64,000 nt of DNA, taken from positions 1-64,000 of the forward strand of contig CAWINX010000003.1 in the NCBI GenBank assembly GCA_963837585.1, given 5' to 3'. Numbering within the stretch: the stretch's first letter is position 1; every line of letters starts with the position of its first letter. The notes below the pieces were generated by a model. That model was not told where the DNA came from and did not search any database. It was given only the letters and a program-made list of their open reading frames with translations. Source of the stretch: CAWINX01 sp963837585 (GTDB taxonomy: Bacteria > Actinomycetota > Thermoleophilia > Solirubrobacterales > 70-9). Shown here in pieces: positions 27,364 through 37,085 of this stretch. The position numbers and the translations under genes were made by a program.

Positions 27364-27792
27364 ATGGAAGCGACCACCGCACCACGCGAGACCTGGACCT
27401 TTGCCCAGTGGGGCATCGTCGTCCTCGCCGTCGTCAACCTCGCCTGGGCGCTGGCCGGCTTCATCGCCGAGCCGAGCTTCCACTTCGGCGACGGGGCGCC
27501 GACGCAGCGCGTCCTCGGCGTCGACTTCAACGGCGTCCACGCCCTCTCCGGCCTGCTGCTCTTCGGCCCCGCCTTCTACTTCGCGCTGCGGCCGCGCTGG
27601 GCGTTCCTCTACGCCGTCTACGTCTCCGCCGCGCTGATCGTCACCGGCATCTGGGCAGCGCTCAGCACCAGCCCGGCGGGGGTCTTCGCCTTCCCCAACA
27701 ACGACGCCGACGCGCTCCTGCACCTCAGCACGGGCGCCCTGTTTGGCATCGTCGCGGTAATCCAGTTCGCCCAGGACCGCGGCAGCGCCTAG
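27364..27792 (+). CDS. DUF4383-like membrane protein
   Basis: A 142-residue protein with four predicted membrane helices. Conserved positions of the DUF4383 type are seen: VDFNGVHALSGLLLFG in the second helix, and NNDADALLHLSTGALFG before the last helix. Function of the family is unknown. ATG at 27364, 35 bp after the previous gene. Confidence 0.7.
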   Translation: MEATTAPRETWTFAQWGIVVLAVVNLAWALAGFIAEPSFHFGDGAPTQRVLGVDFNGVHALSGLLLFGPAFYFALRPRWAFLYAVYVSAALIVTGIWAALSTSPAGVFAFPNNDADALLHLSTGALFGIVAVIQFAQDRGSA

Positions 27793-27827
27793 CCAGAGGT
27801 CGCGAGCCCCGCTGTACCATCTGGGCG

Positions 27828-28010
27828 ATGGCGCGGAGCGAAACGAAAACTCAGAACCTGCCGAATAGCAGGGACATCGGTGACTTCGACCGCGCGGCCG
27901 ATCTGCGCCGGGAGGCCGACTTGGCGCTGCCGATGAGCGAGCGCTTGGCCCGCGTGCATGCCCTCTGCAAGCAGATGAGCGCCATCAAGGGCGCCGCCCG
28001 GGCGCGTTGA
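27828..28010 (+). CDS. Small charged protein, unknown function
   Basis: 60 residues, ATG at 27828. The sequence is helical and charged (DLRREADLALPMSERLARVH, ALCKQMSAIKG). The pattern resembles short uncharacterised actinobacterial proteins with the LALPxxERLARxHALCKQ motif, but no function is known to me. No obvious Shine-Dalgarno. Confidence 0.5.
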   Translation: MARSETKTQNLPNSRDIGDFDRAADLRREADLALPMSERLARVHALCKQMSAIKGAARAR

Positions 28011-28032
28011 GCCGGGAGCGTTTGAGTTTCCT

Positions 28033-28068
28033 GGCGCTCTCAAGTCCCGAAATCGGTTAGAGAGCGCC
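28033..28068. terminator. Hairpin after the small charged gene
   Basis: GGCGCTCTC and GAGAGCGCC pair perfectly around an 18-base loop, 22 bp after the stop at 28010. Likely ends the rightward run 26040-28010. Confidence 0.5.
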
Positions 28069-28128
28069 GACGAAAATAGGCGCGAGATCGGGGAGGGCGA
28101 TGACCAAGCGGGACGGCAACGACACGGC

Positions 28129-28153
28129 TTCCGCGTAGCGGAGCTACGCGGAA
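28129..28153. repeat. Strong 11-bp hairpin with GGA loop
   Basis: TTCCGCGTAGC and GCTACGCGGAA pair exactly around GGA. It lies between two converging genes. The whole 28011-28225 gap otherwise contains no gene. Confidence 0.6.
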
Positions 28154-28225
28154 CGTCGGGGAGGGGTCGTATCCGCGCAGTGTCATTCGACCTCATCCGA
28201 GCCGCGACTATTTTTGGAGGGGCTC

Positions 28226-28660
28226 TCAAAAGTGGCCGCTGGTCCCGGCGGCGCGTAGGGCCAGGAAGAAGATCACGCCGCAGCTGACGGCCATGATCCC
28301 CATCTCGCGGCGGACGATCGCGAGGGCGAGGGACTGTTGTTGCTCGACCGGCAGGGCCTCGAGGTCGGTGTCGCCGATCTCGCGCTGGGCGGCGCCGACC
28401 CGGGCGCTCTCGGCGAGCAGGGAGACGAGGAGCGGGAGGATCCCGTAGAGGTAGTGGAGGTTGCTCGCGGGCTTGTGGCCGGTGAAGACGAGCAGGCCGC
28501 CGAGCATCACCTGGATGAAGACGGCGGTCTGGGCGGCGCGCAGCAGGTACCAGAAGCGAATCGAGGGACGGTCGCGGTACCAGGCGATCCCCCCGACCGC
28601 TCCCGCGACGAGGTTGAGCAGCAGAACCGCCATGCCCATGACGAGGTGGACCTCGGCCAT
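28226..28660 (-). CDS. Four-helix membrane protein, unknown function
   Basis: 144 residues, ATG 28660 (MAEVHLVMGMAVLLLNLV); the longer ORF upstream has no membrane-protein character and is not used. Four hydrophobic segments; between the third and fourth a polar stretch with EALPVEQQQSLALAIVRRE. The second helix region FWYLLRAAQTAVFIQVMLG and LHYLYGILPLLVSLLAE have histidine and tyrosine placements reminiscent of small cytochrome-like or quinone-site proteins, but this is speculation. Divergent from nuoA, so it may share its promoter region. Confidence 0.6.
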   Translation of the reverse strand: MAEVHLVMGMAVLLLNLVAGAVGGIAWYRDRPSIRFWYLLRAAQTAVFIQVMLGGLLVFTGHKPASNLHYLYGILPLLVSLLAESARVGAAQREIGDTDLEALPVEQQQSLALAIVRREMGIMAVSCGVIFFLALRAAGTSGHF

Positions 28661-28821
28661 TTCTATATCCGCCCTAAAGGATCGGGATTCCGCTTCCTGA
28701 TGCGGAAAATCACTATGTAGCAATGTGTCACAAGGTGGGTGTATAACAGCGGCTGCGCACGCCGGGATGGCGGGCGGCGGCAGGTGCCCCGCTCGACGCC
28801 CGTGCGGCGACGGAGACACCT

Positions 28822-29199
28822 GTGCTGAAGAGCTACCTACCGATCCTCGTATTCGCCTTCCTCGGCCTCGCGGTCGGGAGTGCCTTCGCGATGCTCAACC
28901 ACCTGATCGGGCCGAAGCGCCCGAAGCGCGCCACCGCGGCGACGCGGCGCCAGAGCGATCCGTACGAGTCCGGCATCCCGGTCGAGCCGGCCAAGGACTT
29001 CCGCTTCGGAATCAGCTTCTACCTCGTCGCGATGCTGTTCATCCTCTTCGACATCGAGGTCGTCTTCCTCTACCCGGTCGGGGTGATCCTGAAGGGAGCC
29101 GACAGCGTCTTCGTGCTGGGCGAGCTGATCACCTTCGTCGTCCTGCTGCTCGTCGCCTTCGTCTATGTCTGGCGCAAAGGAGCCCTGAATTGGAAATAG
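28822..29199 (+). CDS. nuoA: NADH-quinone oxidoreductase subunit A
   Basis: Small membrane subunit of complex I, 125 residues with three helices. The family block SDPYESGIPVEPAKDFRFGISFYL, with the quinone-tunnel loop, and FILFDIEVVFLYP are clear. GTG start at 28822. First gene of the nuoA-N operon; it overlaps nuoB by 10 bp. The 160 bp upstream, shared with the divergent membrane gene, must hold the operon promoter but no clear -35/-10 pair could be picked. Confidence 0.93.
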   Translation: MLKSYLPILVFAFLGLAVGSAFAMLNHLIGPKRPKRATAATRRQSDPYESGIPVEPAKDFRFGISFYLVAMLFILFDIEVVFLYPVGVILKGADSVFVLGELITFVVLLLVAFVYVWRKGALNWK

Positions 29200-29860
29200 A
29201 GCGCCAGACGCTGCGGGTCAAGCAGGCTCGCGCCCGCGACATGCTGCGCGGCGACCTCGAGGGCGAGGAGCTGGAGCGCTACGTCGAGGAGAAGGTCGTG
29301 ATGACCACCTTCGAGCAGATGCTCAACTGGTCGCGGGCCAACTCGATTTCCCGCTGACCTTCGGCCTCGCCTGCTGCGCAATCGAGGGGATACCGATGTC
29401 GGCCGTCACCGCCCGCTACGACATCGCCCGCTTCGGCGCCGAGGCCGGGCGCGCCTCGCCGCGCCAGGCCGACCTGATCATTCTCTCGGGCCGAGTCTCG
29501 ATCAAGATGGCGCCGGTCATCCGCCGCCTCTACGACCAGATGCTGGAGCCGAAATGGGCGATCTCGATGGGCGCCTGCTCCTCCAGCGGCGGCATGTTCT
29601 CCAACTACGCGGTGGTCCAGGGCGCGGACAAGTTCATGCCGATCGACGTGCATATCCCCGGCTGCCCGCCGCGGCCGGAGGCGGTCCTCTACGGCTTCAC
29701 CAAGCTGCAGAAAAAGATCATGGGCAACCCGGACCAGGGCTGGCGGCAGCGCTACGACGCCGCCGGCACCGAGGAGTGGGCGCGCGGCGGCCCCGCGAGC
29801 ACGCCGAGCCCCGAGGCCGCCGAGGCCTACGCGGCGGCGCGGGAGTTGATCCGTGCCTGA
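29190..29860 (+). CDS. nuoB: NADH-quinone oxidoreductase subunit B (frameshifted)
   Basis: Carries the last cluster, N2, next to the quinone site. Cysteines are in LTFGLACCAIEG, GACSSSGG and HIPGCPPRPEA. The first frame reads to NWSRANS and then hits a stop; the next frame continues PLTFGLACC. One missing base near 29350 explains this; most other frame changes in the window need an extra base instead. TTG start (29190) overlapping nuoA is used because no other start lies before the conserved region. The C-terminus is about 30 residues longer than the usual end after KKIMG. Confidence 0.88.
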
Positions 29861-30371
29861 CGCTCCCGGGCTCGAGCTGATCCGCGGGGAGATCGAGCAG
29901 GACCACCCCGGCGCGGTTCTCGACACCAGCTTCGACCGCGATTGCGCGGCGCTGGTCGTCGACCCGGCGCAGATCCTCGCGGTGCTGAGCTGGCTGCGCG
30001 AGGCGCCGGGCCAGAGCTACACGTTCCTCTCCTCGCTGCACGCCGCCGACTACCTGCCGGCCGAGCCCCGCTTCGCGGTGCATTACGAGCTGCTCAATCG
30101 CGACCGGGTCGAGCGCCTACGGGTCAAGGCGATGCTCGCCGACCCCGGCCCCGACGCCCTGCCGGAGATCGACTCCTGCGTCGAGCTGTTCCCGACCGCC
30201 GAGTTTCAGGAGCGCGAGGCCTACGACTTCTTTGGGATCGTCTTCAAGGGCCACCCCGACCTCACCCGCATCCTGCTGCCCGAGGACTACGTGGGATGGC
30301 CGCAGCGGCGCGACTTCCCGATCGGCGGCGAGCCGGTGACCTTCACCTACAACGAGGGCGCCCGTGGCTGA
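29853..30371 (+). CDS. nuoC: NADH-quinone oxidoreductase subunit C
   Basis: 172-residue peripheral-arm subunit. The signature near the C-terminus, EREAYDFFGIVFKGHPDLTR followed by ILLPEDYVGWPQRRDFP, is intact. GTG start inside the last codons of nuoB. Separate from nuoD, unlike the NuoCD fusion of E. coli. Confidence 0.93.
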   Translation: MPDAPGLELIRGEIEQDHPGAVLDTSFDRDCAALVVDPAQILAVLSWLREAPGQSYTFLSSLHAADYLPAEPRFAVHYELLNRDRVERLRVKAMLADPGPDALPEIDSCVELFPTAEFQEREAYDFFGIVFKGHPDLTRILLPEDYVGWPQRRDFPIGGEPVTFTYNEGARG

Positions 30372-30379
30372 GGCGACGC

Positions 30380-31562
30380 ATGACCGGCGACCGCACGACC
30401 GAGTTGATGACGGTCAACATCGGGCCCGCACCACCCGGCGACGCACGGGGTGCTGCGGCTGGTCGTCGACCTCGAGGGCGAGGTCGTCCGCGACCTCAAG
30501 CCGGTGATCGGCTACGTCCATACCGGGATCGAGAAGTCCTGCGAGGACAAGAGCTACTGGAAGGTCATCCCCTTCGTCGAGCGGATGGACTACGTCTCCT
30601 ACTTCTTCCAGATGGAGGCCTTCTGCGGCGCGGTCGAGCGGCTGGTCGAGCTGGAGATCCCCGAGCGCGCCAAGTACCTGCGGGTGATCTTCCTCGAGCT
30701 GAACCGGATCCACTCCCACCTGGTCTGGCTGGGGACGACCGCGCTCGACCTCGGCGCGATCTCGATGCTCTGGTACTGCTTCCGCGAGCGCGACCGAATC
30801 CTCGACCTCTTCGAGATGGCGGCCGGACAGCGGATGCACACCCGCTATTTCCAGGTCGGCGGCGTGATCGAGGACATCCCGCTCGGCTTCGAGGCGAAGC
30901 TGCGCGAGTTCATCGAGGAGATGCCGAAGCGGGTCGGCCAGTACCAGGACCTGCTCGACCGCAACGAGATCTTCCTCTCGCGGACCAAGGGCGTCGGCGT
31001 CGTGCCCCGCGAGCGGCTGCTGGAGCTGGGCGTGACCGGGCCGCTGCTGCGCGCCGCCGGCGAGCCCTGGGACCTGCGCAAGGCCTTCGACTACCTCGCC
31101 TACCCCGACTTCGACTTCAAGATCCCGGTCGGCACGGTCGGCGACGGCTACGACCGCTACCGGGTGCGCCTCGCCGAGATGGTCGAGTCGACGCGGATCG
31201 TCGAGCAGGCGCTCGACGGGCTGCCCGAGGGGCCGCACATCGCCGACGACCGCAAGTACGTGCTGCCGCCGCGCTCGGAGCTGTCGACCTCGATGGAGTC
31301 GCTGATCCACCACTTCAAGCTGGTCACCGAGGGCTTCCGGGTCGGCCCCGGCGAGATCTACTACGCGATCGAGAGCCCCCGCGGCGAGCTCGGCTGCTTC
31401 GTCCTCGCCGACGGCTCGGCGAAGCCCGCCCGCGTCCACTTCCGCGACCCCTCCTTCGTCAACCTGCAGGCCTTCAAGGACATGTCGGTGGGCGGCTACG
31501 TCGCCGACATGATCGCCAGCCTCGGGATGCTCGACCCGATCCTCGGAGGCGTCGACCGATGA
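30380..31562 (+). CDS. nuoD: NADH-quinone oxidoreductase subunit D (frameshifted near the start)
   Basis: 49-kDa-type subunit forming the quinone site with NuoB. ATG 30380 gives MTGDRTTELMTVNIGP; the family motif HHPATHGVLRL follows in the next frame, which needs removal of one extra G near 30427. Later blocks include IGYVHTGIEKSCEDKSY, LNRIHSHLVWLGT and GSAKPARVHFRDPSFVNLQA. The C-terminal arginine-type end (LGGVDR) is normal. About 393 residues. Stop overlaps nuoE start (ATGA). Confidence 0.9.
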
Positions 31563-32176
31563 ATCGCCTGCCGATCGACCAGGCGCTGACCGAGGGCCGC
31601 GTCCCCGACCGCGCCCCGGAGGGGGTCCCCGAGCTGCACGAGGTCGACTGCCCGCCCGAGCTGCGCGAGCGGATCGAGGAGCTGATGGGCCGCTACCCGG
31701 ACCGCAAATCGGCCTCGATCCCGGCGCTGTGGGCGGTCCAGCGGCTCTACGGGTGGTGCACGCCGGAGGGGATCCGCCAGGCGGCTGCGGTGATGCGGGT
31801 GACGCCCGCCTACCTGGAGTCGGTCGCCAGCTTCTACGACCTCCTGCACACCGAGCCGGTCGGCAGCCACAAAGTCGCCGTCTGCACCAACATCAGTTGC
31901 TGGATGCGGGGTGGCGACGAGCTGCTCGACGCCTTCCGCGCCGCCGCCGAGGGCGACGAGGACGTCTTCGTCACCGGCTTCGAGTGCCTCGGGGCCTGCG
32001 ACATCGCGCCGATGGTCTCGATCGACGAGCGCTACTTCGGACCGCTGGAGGCCGCCGAGGCGGCGACGGCGATCGAGCAGCTGCGCGGCGGACAGGACGT
32101 GCTGCCGGAGAAGGCGCTGGCCAAGCGCCCGCTGGCGGGCGACAGCCCGGCCGCGGCGGGAGGCCCCGATGCCTGA
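31559..32176 (+). CDS. nuoE: NADH-quinone oxidoreductase subunit E
   Basis: 24-kDa-type subunit with the N1a [2Fe-2S] cluster. Ligands are in VCTNISCWMRGG and FECLGACDIAPM. The N-terminal half has the usual helical bundle (SASIPALWAVQRLYGW). 205 residues, longer than typical by a C-terminal alanine-rich tail. ATG overlaps the nuoD stop; its own end overlaps nuoF by 8 bp. Confidence 0.93.
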   Translation: MNRLPIDQALTEGRVPDRAPEGVPELHEVDCPPELRERIEELMGRYPDRKSASIPALWAVQRLYGWCTPEGIRQAAAVMRVTPAYLESVASFYDLLHTEPVGSHKVAVCTNISCWMRGGDELLDAFRAAAEGDEDVFVTGFECLGACDIAPMVSIDERYFGPLEAAEAATAIEQLRGGQDVLPEKALAKRPLAGDSPAAAGGPDA

Positions 32177-33444
32177 GACGCGCGTCCTGCTCAAGAACGC
32201 CGAGGACCCGGAGCTGCGCACCCTCGCCGGCTACAAGCGCTACGGCGGCTACGCGACCCTCGAGAAGGCCTACCGCGAGATGGAGGCCGACGAGGTGCTC
32301 AAGGAGCTCGAGGACTCGGGCCTGCGCGGCCGCGGCGGCGCCGGCTTCTCGATGGGCAAAAAGGCCTCCTTCCTGCCGCGCGGCGGAGAGATGAACAAGT
32401 ACCTCTGCTGCAACGCCGACGAGTCCGAGCCCGGCGCCTTCAAGGACCGCGAGCTGATGCAGCGCAACCCCCACCAGCTGATCGAGGGGATCGCGATCGC
32501 GGCGATCGCGGCGGGCGCCGGCCACGCCTTCATCTTCATCCGCGGCGAGTACGACCTCCAGGCCGACATCCTCGACGCCGCGGTCGCCGAGGCCTATGAG
32601 GCCGGCTACCTCGGCGAGAACATCCTCGGCAGCCGGCGCAGCCTCGAGCTGGTCGTCCACCGCGGCGCCGGCGCCTACATCTGCGGCGAGGAGACGGCGC
32701 TGCTCGACGCGCTCGAGGGCAAGCGCGGCAACCCGCGCCTCAAGCCTCCCTTCCCGGCGGTGCAGGGGCTCTACGGCGGGCCGACCCTGATCAACAACGT
32801 CGAGACGCTCTCCAACGTGCCGGGGATCGTCGCCAACGGGGCCGAGTGGTTCCGCGGCTTCGGCACCGAGCAGTCGCCGGGGACCAAGGTCGTCTCGATC
32901 TCCGGCGGCGTGCGGCGCCCCGGAAACTACGAGGTCGAGCTGGGCGTGCCGACCCGCGAGCTGATCTACGACCTCGCCGGCGGCCCCGAGGAGGGCCACG
33001 AGGTGAAGGCCTTCTATCCCGGCGGCTCCTCCTCCCCGGTCCTCACCGCCGACGGGCTCGACCTCCCCTACAGCTTCGAGGCGATGGCCGAGGCGGGCTC
33101 GATGCTCGGCTCGGGCTCGATCATCGTCGCCGACGACCGCGTCTCGATCCCCCACATGGCGCTGCGCACGGCGCGCTTCTACCACCACGAGTCCTGCGGC
33201 AAGTGCACCCCCTGTCGCGAGGGGACGAACTGGACGGTGAAGATGCTGGAGCGGGTGGTGCGAGGCGAGGCGACGCCGATGGACCTCGACATCATCAGCT
33301 CGGTCCAGGAGAACATCATCGGGCCACTGCCTCTGCGTGCTGGGCGACTCGATGGCGATGCCGGTCAGCGCCATGGTGCGGAAATTCCGCGACGAGTTCG
33401 AAGCTGTGATCGCCGCCGGCCAGGCCGAGGCGGTGGCGGCGTGA
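32169..33444 (+). CDS. nuoF: NADH-quinone oxidoreductase subunit F (frameshifted near the end)
   Basis: 51-kDa-type subunit that binds NADH, FMN and cluster N3. Visible motifs: GRGGAGFSMGKKASFLP (FMN), GAYICGEETALLDALEGKRG (NADH/FMN region), and SCGKCTPCREG plus HCLC for the N3 cluster. The frame changes near 33322, between ENIIG and HCLCVLGDSM, consistent with one extra C. About 424 residues if intact. The stop TGA overlaps the nuoG GTG. Confidence 0.92.
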
Positions 33445-36090
33445 GCGGCAAAGAGATCACCCTGATCATCGACGGGCGCGAGGTCGACCGCGACCGAGGG
33501 CGAGATGCTCCACGACGCGGCCAAGCGAGGCGACGTCGAGATCCCGGTCTTCTGTTACGAGCCGAAGCTGGGCGAGCCGGTCGGCGCCTGCCGGATGTGC
33601 CTGGTCGAGATCGAGGGGATGCCGAAACTGCAGACCTCCTGCTCGACCCCGGTCCGCGACGGGATGGTCGTCCACACCCGCACCGACCAGGTCAAAGGCG
33701 CGCAGAGCGCCGTGGTCGAGTTCCTGCTCGTCAACCACCCGCTCGACTGCCCCGTCTGCGACAAGGGCGGCGAGTGCCCGCTGCAGGACATCTCGATGGG
33801 CTGGGGCCCCGGCAAAAGCCGCTTCACCGACCAAAAGCGCCACTTCCAGAAGCCGATCGAGCTCTCGCCGCTGATCGCGATCGACCGCGAGCGCTGCATC
33901 CTCTGCTACCGCTGCGTGCGCTTCAGCCAGGAGGTCGCCGAGGACGAGCAGCTGCAGCTGCTGGAGCGCGGCGACCGCTCCTTCGTCGGCACCTTCGACG
34001 ACCGCCCCTACATCGCCCCCTTCCACGGCAACATCACCGAGCTCTGCCCGGTCGGGGCGCTGACCTCCTACACCTACCGCTTCCGCGCCCGGCCCTGGGA
34101 CATCGAGCAGGCCGGCTCGGTCTGCACGCTCTGCCCGAGCCAGTGCAACGTCAGCTTCACGGTCCGCGACGAGCAGGTGAAACGGGTGCTGGGACGCGAC
34201 AACGCCGAGGTCGACGACGGCTGGCTCTGCGACCGCGGCCGCTACGGCTTCGAGATGTTCGCGTCCGAGGAGCGAATCGACGGGCCGCGCCTCAAGGGCG
34301 GCGCGCGCGACCGACTGGGAGACGGCGCTCGCCAAGGCGGCCGAGGGCCTACGCGATTACGAAGTTGACCCTGCTATAGGGAGGTCAACTTCGAAATCGT
34401 CGAAGAGTGGCGTCGCGGCGATCGTCGGCGACGCCTCCAACGAGGAGGGCTACCTGGTCCAGAAGCTGATGCGCGAGGCGCTCGGCTCGCCCCACGTCGA
34501 GTCGCGGGCGGCGGGCGGCCCGAGCCGCGAGGACCTCGTCCGCCTCTCCCAGCCCGAGATCTCGGCGAAGGTCCGCGACATCGACGACGCCGACGCGATC
34601 CTCGTCCTCGGCACCGATCCGCTGCACAGCAGCCCGATCCTCGACCTCCGCATCCGCAAGGCGATCCGCCGCAACGGCGCCCGCCTCGCGGTGGCCACCG
34701 AACGCCCGACGGCGCTCGACGGCGGCGCCGAAGCGGTGGCCCGCTACGCCCCGGGCGGCGCCGGCGCCTTCCTCGCCGAACTAGCGGCGGTGCTGGCCAC
34801 TGCCGGGGCCCCCTCCTCACTCGCAACTCGTCGAAGTGACGCCGAGGGGCTGTCGCCCGAAGCTCAGTCCTCCTCCCGCGCAAAACGTTCGGAGGGGGCC
34901 CCGGCAGTGGCCGACATGCTCCGCAGCGCCGAACGCGTCGTCGTCGTCTGGGGCGAGCGGATCGGGCGCGAGCAGGCGCCGTCGCGGCCCTGCTCGACGT
35001 GGCGGCGGCACTGAACATCGCCGACACCGACGGCTCCGGCCTCCTGGAGATCCCCGACGCCACCAACGCTCGCGGCCTGCGCGAGGTCGGCTGCCTCCCC
35101 GACGCCGGCCCGGGCCTGACCGAGCCGAGTGCACGGTTGATCTCCCATACGGAGGAGAACCATGCACTCGTCGGAAATCGACGGAGGAGATCCGCGCCGC
35201 GCTGGAGTCGGGCGAGCTGAAGTCAGTCGTGCTCTTCGGAGTGGACCCGCTCCGCGACTTCCCGGACACCGAGGCCTGGAAGCGCGCCCTCCAGGCCGCC
35301 GACCACGTCGATCTGCCTTCTCGATGTTCGAGAACGCCACGACCGCCATCGCCGACGTCGTCCTCCCGCTGGAAACCCACGCCGAAAAAGACGGCACGGT
35401 CACGCACCCGGACGGCCGCCTCCAGCGCGTCCGCCCCAGCGCCTCCCGCCCAGGCGACATCCGCCCGAACGTCCAAGTCCTCGCCGACCTCTCGTCGCTT
35501 CTCGGCCACGACACCGGCATCCACTCCCAGCCCTCGGCCTTCGCCGCACTCACGGACGACGTCGCTTTCTACGCCGGCATCGACGGACTCGGACATCGGC
35601 GGCCGCGGGCATCCGCTGGCAGGACGGTCCCTCGGCCTCGAAACTGCCCACCTTGGGCGAGGAGGGCGCCGGTACCCCCTCCTCACTCGCAACTCGTCGA
35701 AGCGACGTCGAAGTGCTGTCGCCCGAAGCTCAGTCCTCCTCCCGCGCAAAACGTTCGGAGGGGGTACCGGCGCCCTCGCTCAAGCTCGGCACGTACAGAG
35801 ACCTGTGGGCCGGGCCCGATCACCGAACTGAACCCACCGCTGAGATTCCTGACGCCCCAGCAACGAGTCGAGCTGTCACCGGCCGACGCCGAACGGTTGG
35901 AGCTGCGAAGCGGCGACGAGGTCAGCTGTGGCCCAAAACGGCGTCCAGCGTGCGCGCCAAGGTCGCGATCAAGGAGCGAGTGAGCGAAGGGGTTTGCTTC
36001 TTGGTCGAAGGGACAGCGACCGAGGGCAACGCAAATGCACTGCTGAACGGTGGGCCGGTCGAGGTGCAGATCAGCAAGGAGCTTGCGTGA
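33441..36090 (+). CDS. nuoG: NADH-quinone oxidoreductase subunit G (many frame changes, palindromic inserts)
   Basis: 75-kDa-type subunit. The N-terminal part is clear: CYEPKLGEPVGACRMC (N1b), PVCDKGGECPLQD (N5 region), CILCYRCVRFSQE and ITELCPVGALTS (N4), then VCTLCPSQCNVSF at the start of the molybdopterin-like domain. The C-terminal domain is readable in pieces (ILVLGTDPLHSSPILDLRIR, VVLFGVDPLRDFPD, MFENATTAIADVVLPLETH, LNPPLRFLTPQQRVELS) ending VEVQISKELA at 36090. At least seven frame changes are needed, most in the second half and there mostly missing bases. Four palindromic insertions interrupt the coding region. GTG start. Either the region is badly sequenced because of hairpins, or the C-terminal domain is decaying. 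Confidence 0.85.
34360..34393. repeat. Hairpin insert in nuoG (a)
   Basis: CGAAGTTGACC and GGTCAACTTCG pair exactly around 12 bases. It is read through as part of YEVDPAIGRSTSKSSK just before VAAIVGD, at a point where relatives have only a short linker. Confidence 0.75.
34795..34912. repeat. 118-bp palindromic element in nuoG (b)
   Basis: Perfect 22-bp inverted arms (34795-34816 and 34891-34912) enclose a 74-bp interior starting TCACTCGCAACTCGTCG and ending GCGCAAAACGTTC. Read in the nuoG frame it encodes PSSLATRRSDAEG followed by LSPEAQSSSRAKRSEGAP. The interior matches element (d) at 70 of 74 positions; the outer parts of the arms do not. Confidence 0.9.
35126..35170. repeat. 45-bp palindromic insert in nuoG (c)
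   Basis: CGAGTGCACGGTT and AACCATGCACTCG pair with one mismatch; inside, CTCC and GGAG continue the stem. It is placed where relatives run directly from the PDAGPGL region to the TEEIRAALESGELK region. Confidence 0.7.
35662..35777. repeat. 116-bp palindromic element in nuoG (d)
   Basis: Perfect 21-bp arms (35662-35682 and 35757-35777) enclose a 74-bp interior nearly identical to that of element (b). It encodes PSSLATRRSDVEV then LSPEAQSSSRAKRSEGVP between LGEEGAG and PSLKLGTYRDLW, residues that are adjacent in ordinary NuoG. Arm sequences outside CCCCCTCC differ from element (b). Confidence 0.9.
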
Positions 36091-37085
36091 TCCCGATCGC
36101 CGACCCGAGCTACGCCGAGGCGACCTGGGTGATGATCGTCAAGTCGCTGGTGATCTTCGGCGTGATCTTCGGGATCCTGCCGCTGATGACGGTCCTGGAG
36201 CGCAAGCTGATCGGCCGCTTCCAGCATCGTTACGGCCCCAACCGGGTCGGCCCGTTCGGCATCCTGCAGCCGCTTGCCGACGTCGGCAAGCTGCTCGGCA
36301 AGCAGGCGTTCCGGCCCGCCAACGCGGTGCCGATCCTGTTCATCCTCGGCCCGCTGCTGCCGGTCTTCTCCGGGGTGCTGGCGCTGGCGATCATCCCCTG
36401 GGGCAACGTCCAGGACGGCGTCGGGCTCTACGGGATCGACGTGCCGATCGGCATCCTCTACTTCTTCGCGGTCGGCTCGATCGCCTTCTACGGGCTGGTC
36501 CTCGGCGGCTGGGGCTCGGGCTCGAAATACAGCTTCCTCGGCGCGATGCGCTCGGCCGCGCAGCTGATCTCCTACGAGGTCTCGATGGGGCTGGCGCTGC
36601 TCGGCGTGGTGATGATGAGCGGCTCGCTCTCGCTGGTCAACGTGGTCGAGGCGCAGGGACAGATCTGGTTCATCATTCCCCAGTTCGTCGGCTTCCTGAT
36701 CTTCATGATCGCCGGCTTCGCCGAGACCAACCGCGCCCCGTTCGACCTGCCGGAGGCCGACGCCGAGTTGGTCCAGGGCTTCATGACCGAGTACGGAGGA
36801 ATGCGCTTCGGCAGCTTCCTGCTGGTCGAGTACATGGAGATCATCGTCGTCTCCGGGATCGCCGCGGCGATGTTCCTCGGCGGCTGGATGGGGCCGGGCC
36901 CGGGCTGGCTGGACCCGATCTGGATGCTGGCGAAGATGCTCTGCCTCGTCCTCGTCTTCATCTGGGTGCGGGCGACCGTGCCGCGGCTGCGCTACGACCA
37001 GCTGATGAGCCTCGGCTGGAAAGTGCTGCTGCCGCTGGCGACCCTCAACGTCCTGGTCACGGCCGTGCTGGTGGTGGTGACGTGA
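36087..37085 (+). CDS. nuoH: NADH-quinone oxidoreductase subunit H
   Basis: Membrane subunit at the junction with the peripheral arm; eight helices. Signature blocks: ERKLIGRFQHRYGPNRVGP, QPLADVGKLLGKQ, FAETNRAPFDLPEADAELV and TEYGGMRFGSFLL. 332 residues, intact. GTG start overlaps the nuoG stop (GTGA). Confidence 0.95.
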   Translation: MIPIADPSYAEATWVMIVKSLVIFGVIFGILPLMTVLERKLIGRFQHRYGPNRVGPFGILQPLADVGKLLGKQAFRPANAVPILFILGPLLPVFSGVLALAIIPWGNVQDGVGLYGIDVPIGILYFFAVGSIAFYGLVLGGWGSGSKYSFLGAMRSAAQLISYEVSMGLALLGVVMMSGSLSLVNVVEAQGQIWFIIPQFVGFLIFMIAGFAETNRAPFDLPEADAELVQGFMTEYGGMRFGSFLLVEYMEIIVVSGIAAAMFLGGWMGPGPGWLDPIWMLAKMLCLVLVFIWVRATVPRLRYDQLMSLGWKVLLPLATLNVLVTAVLVVVT

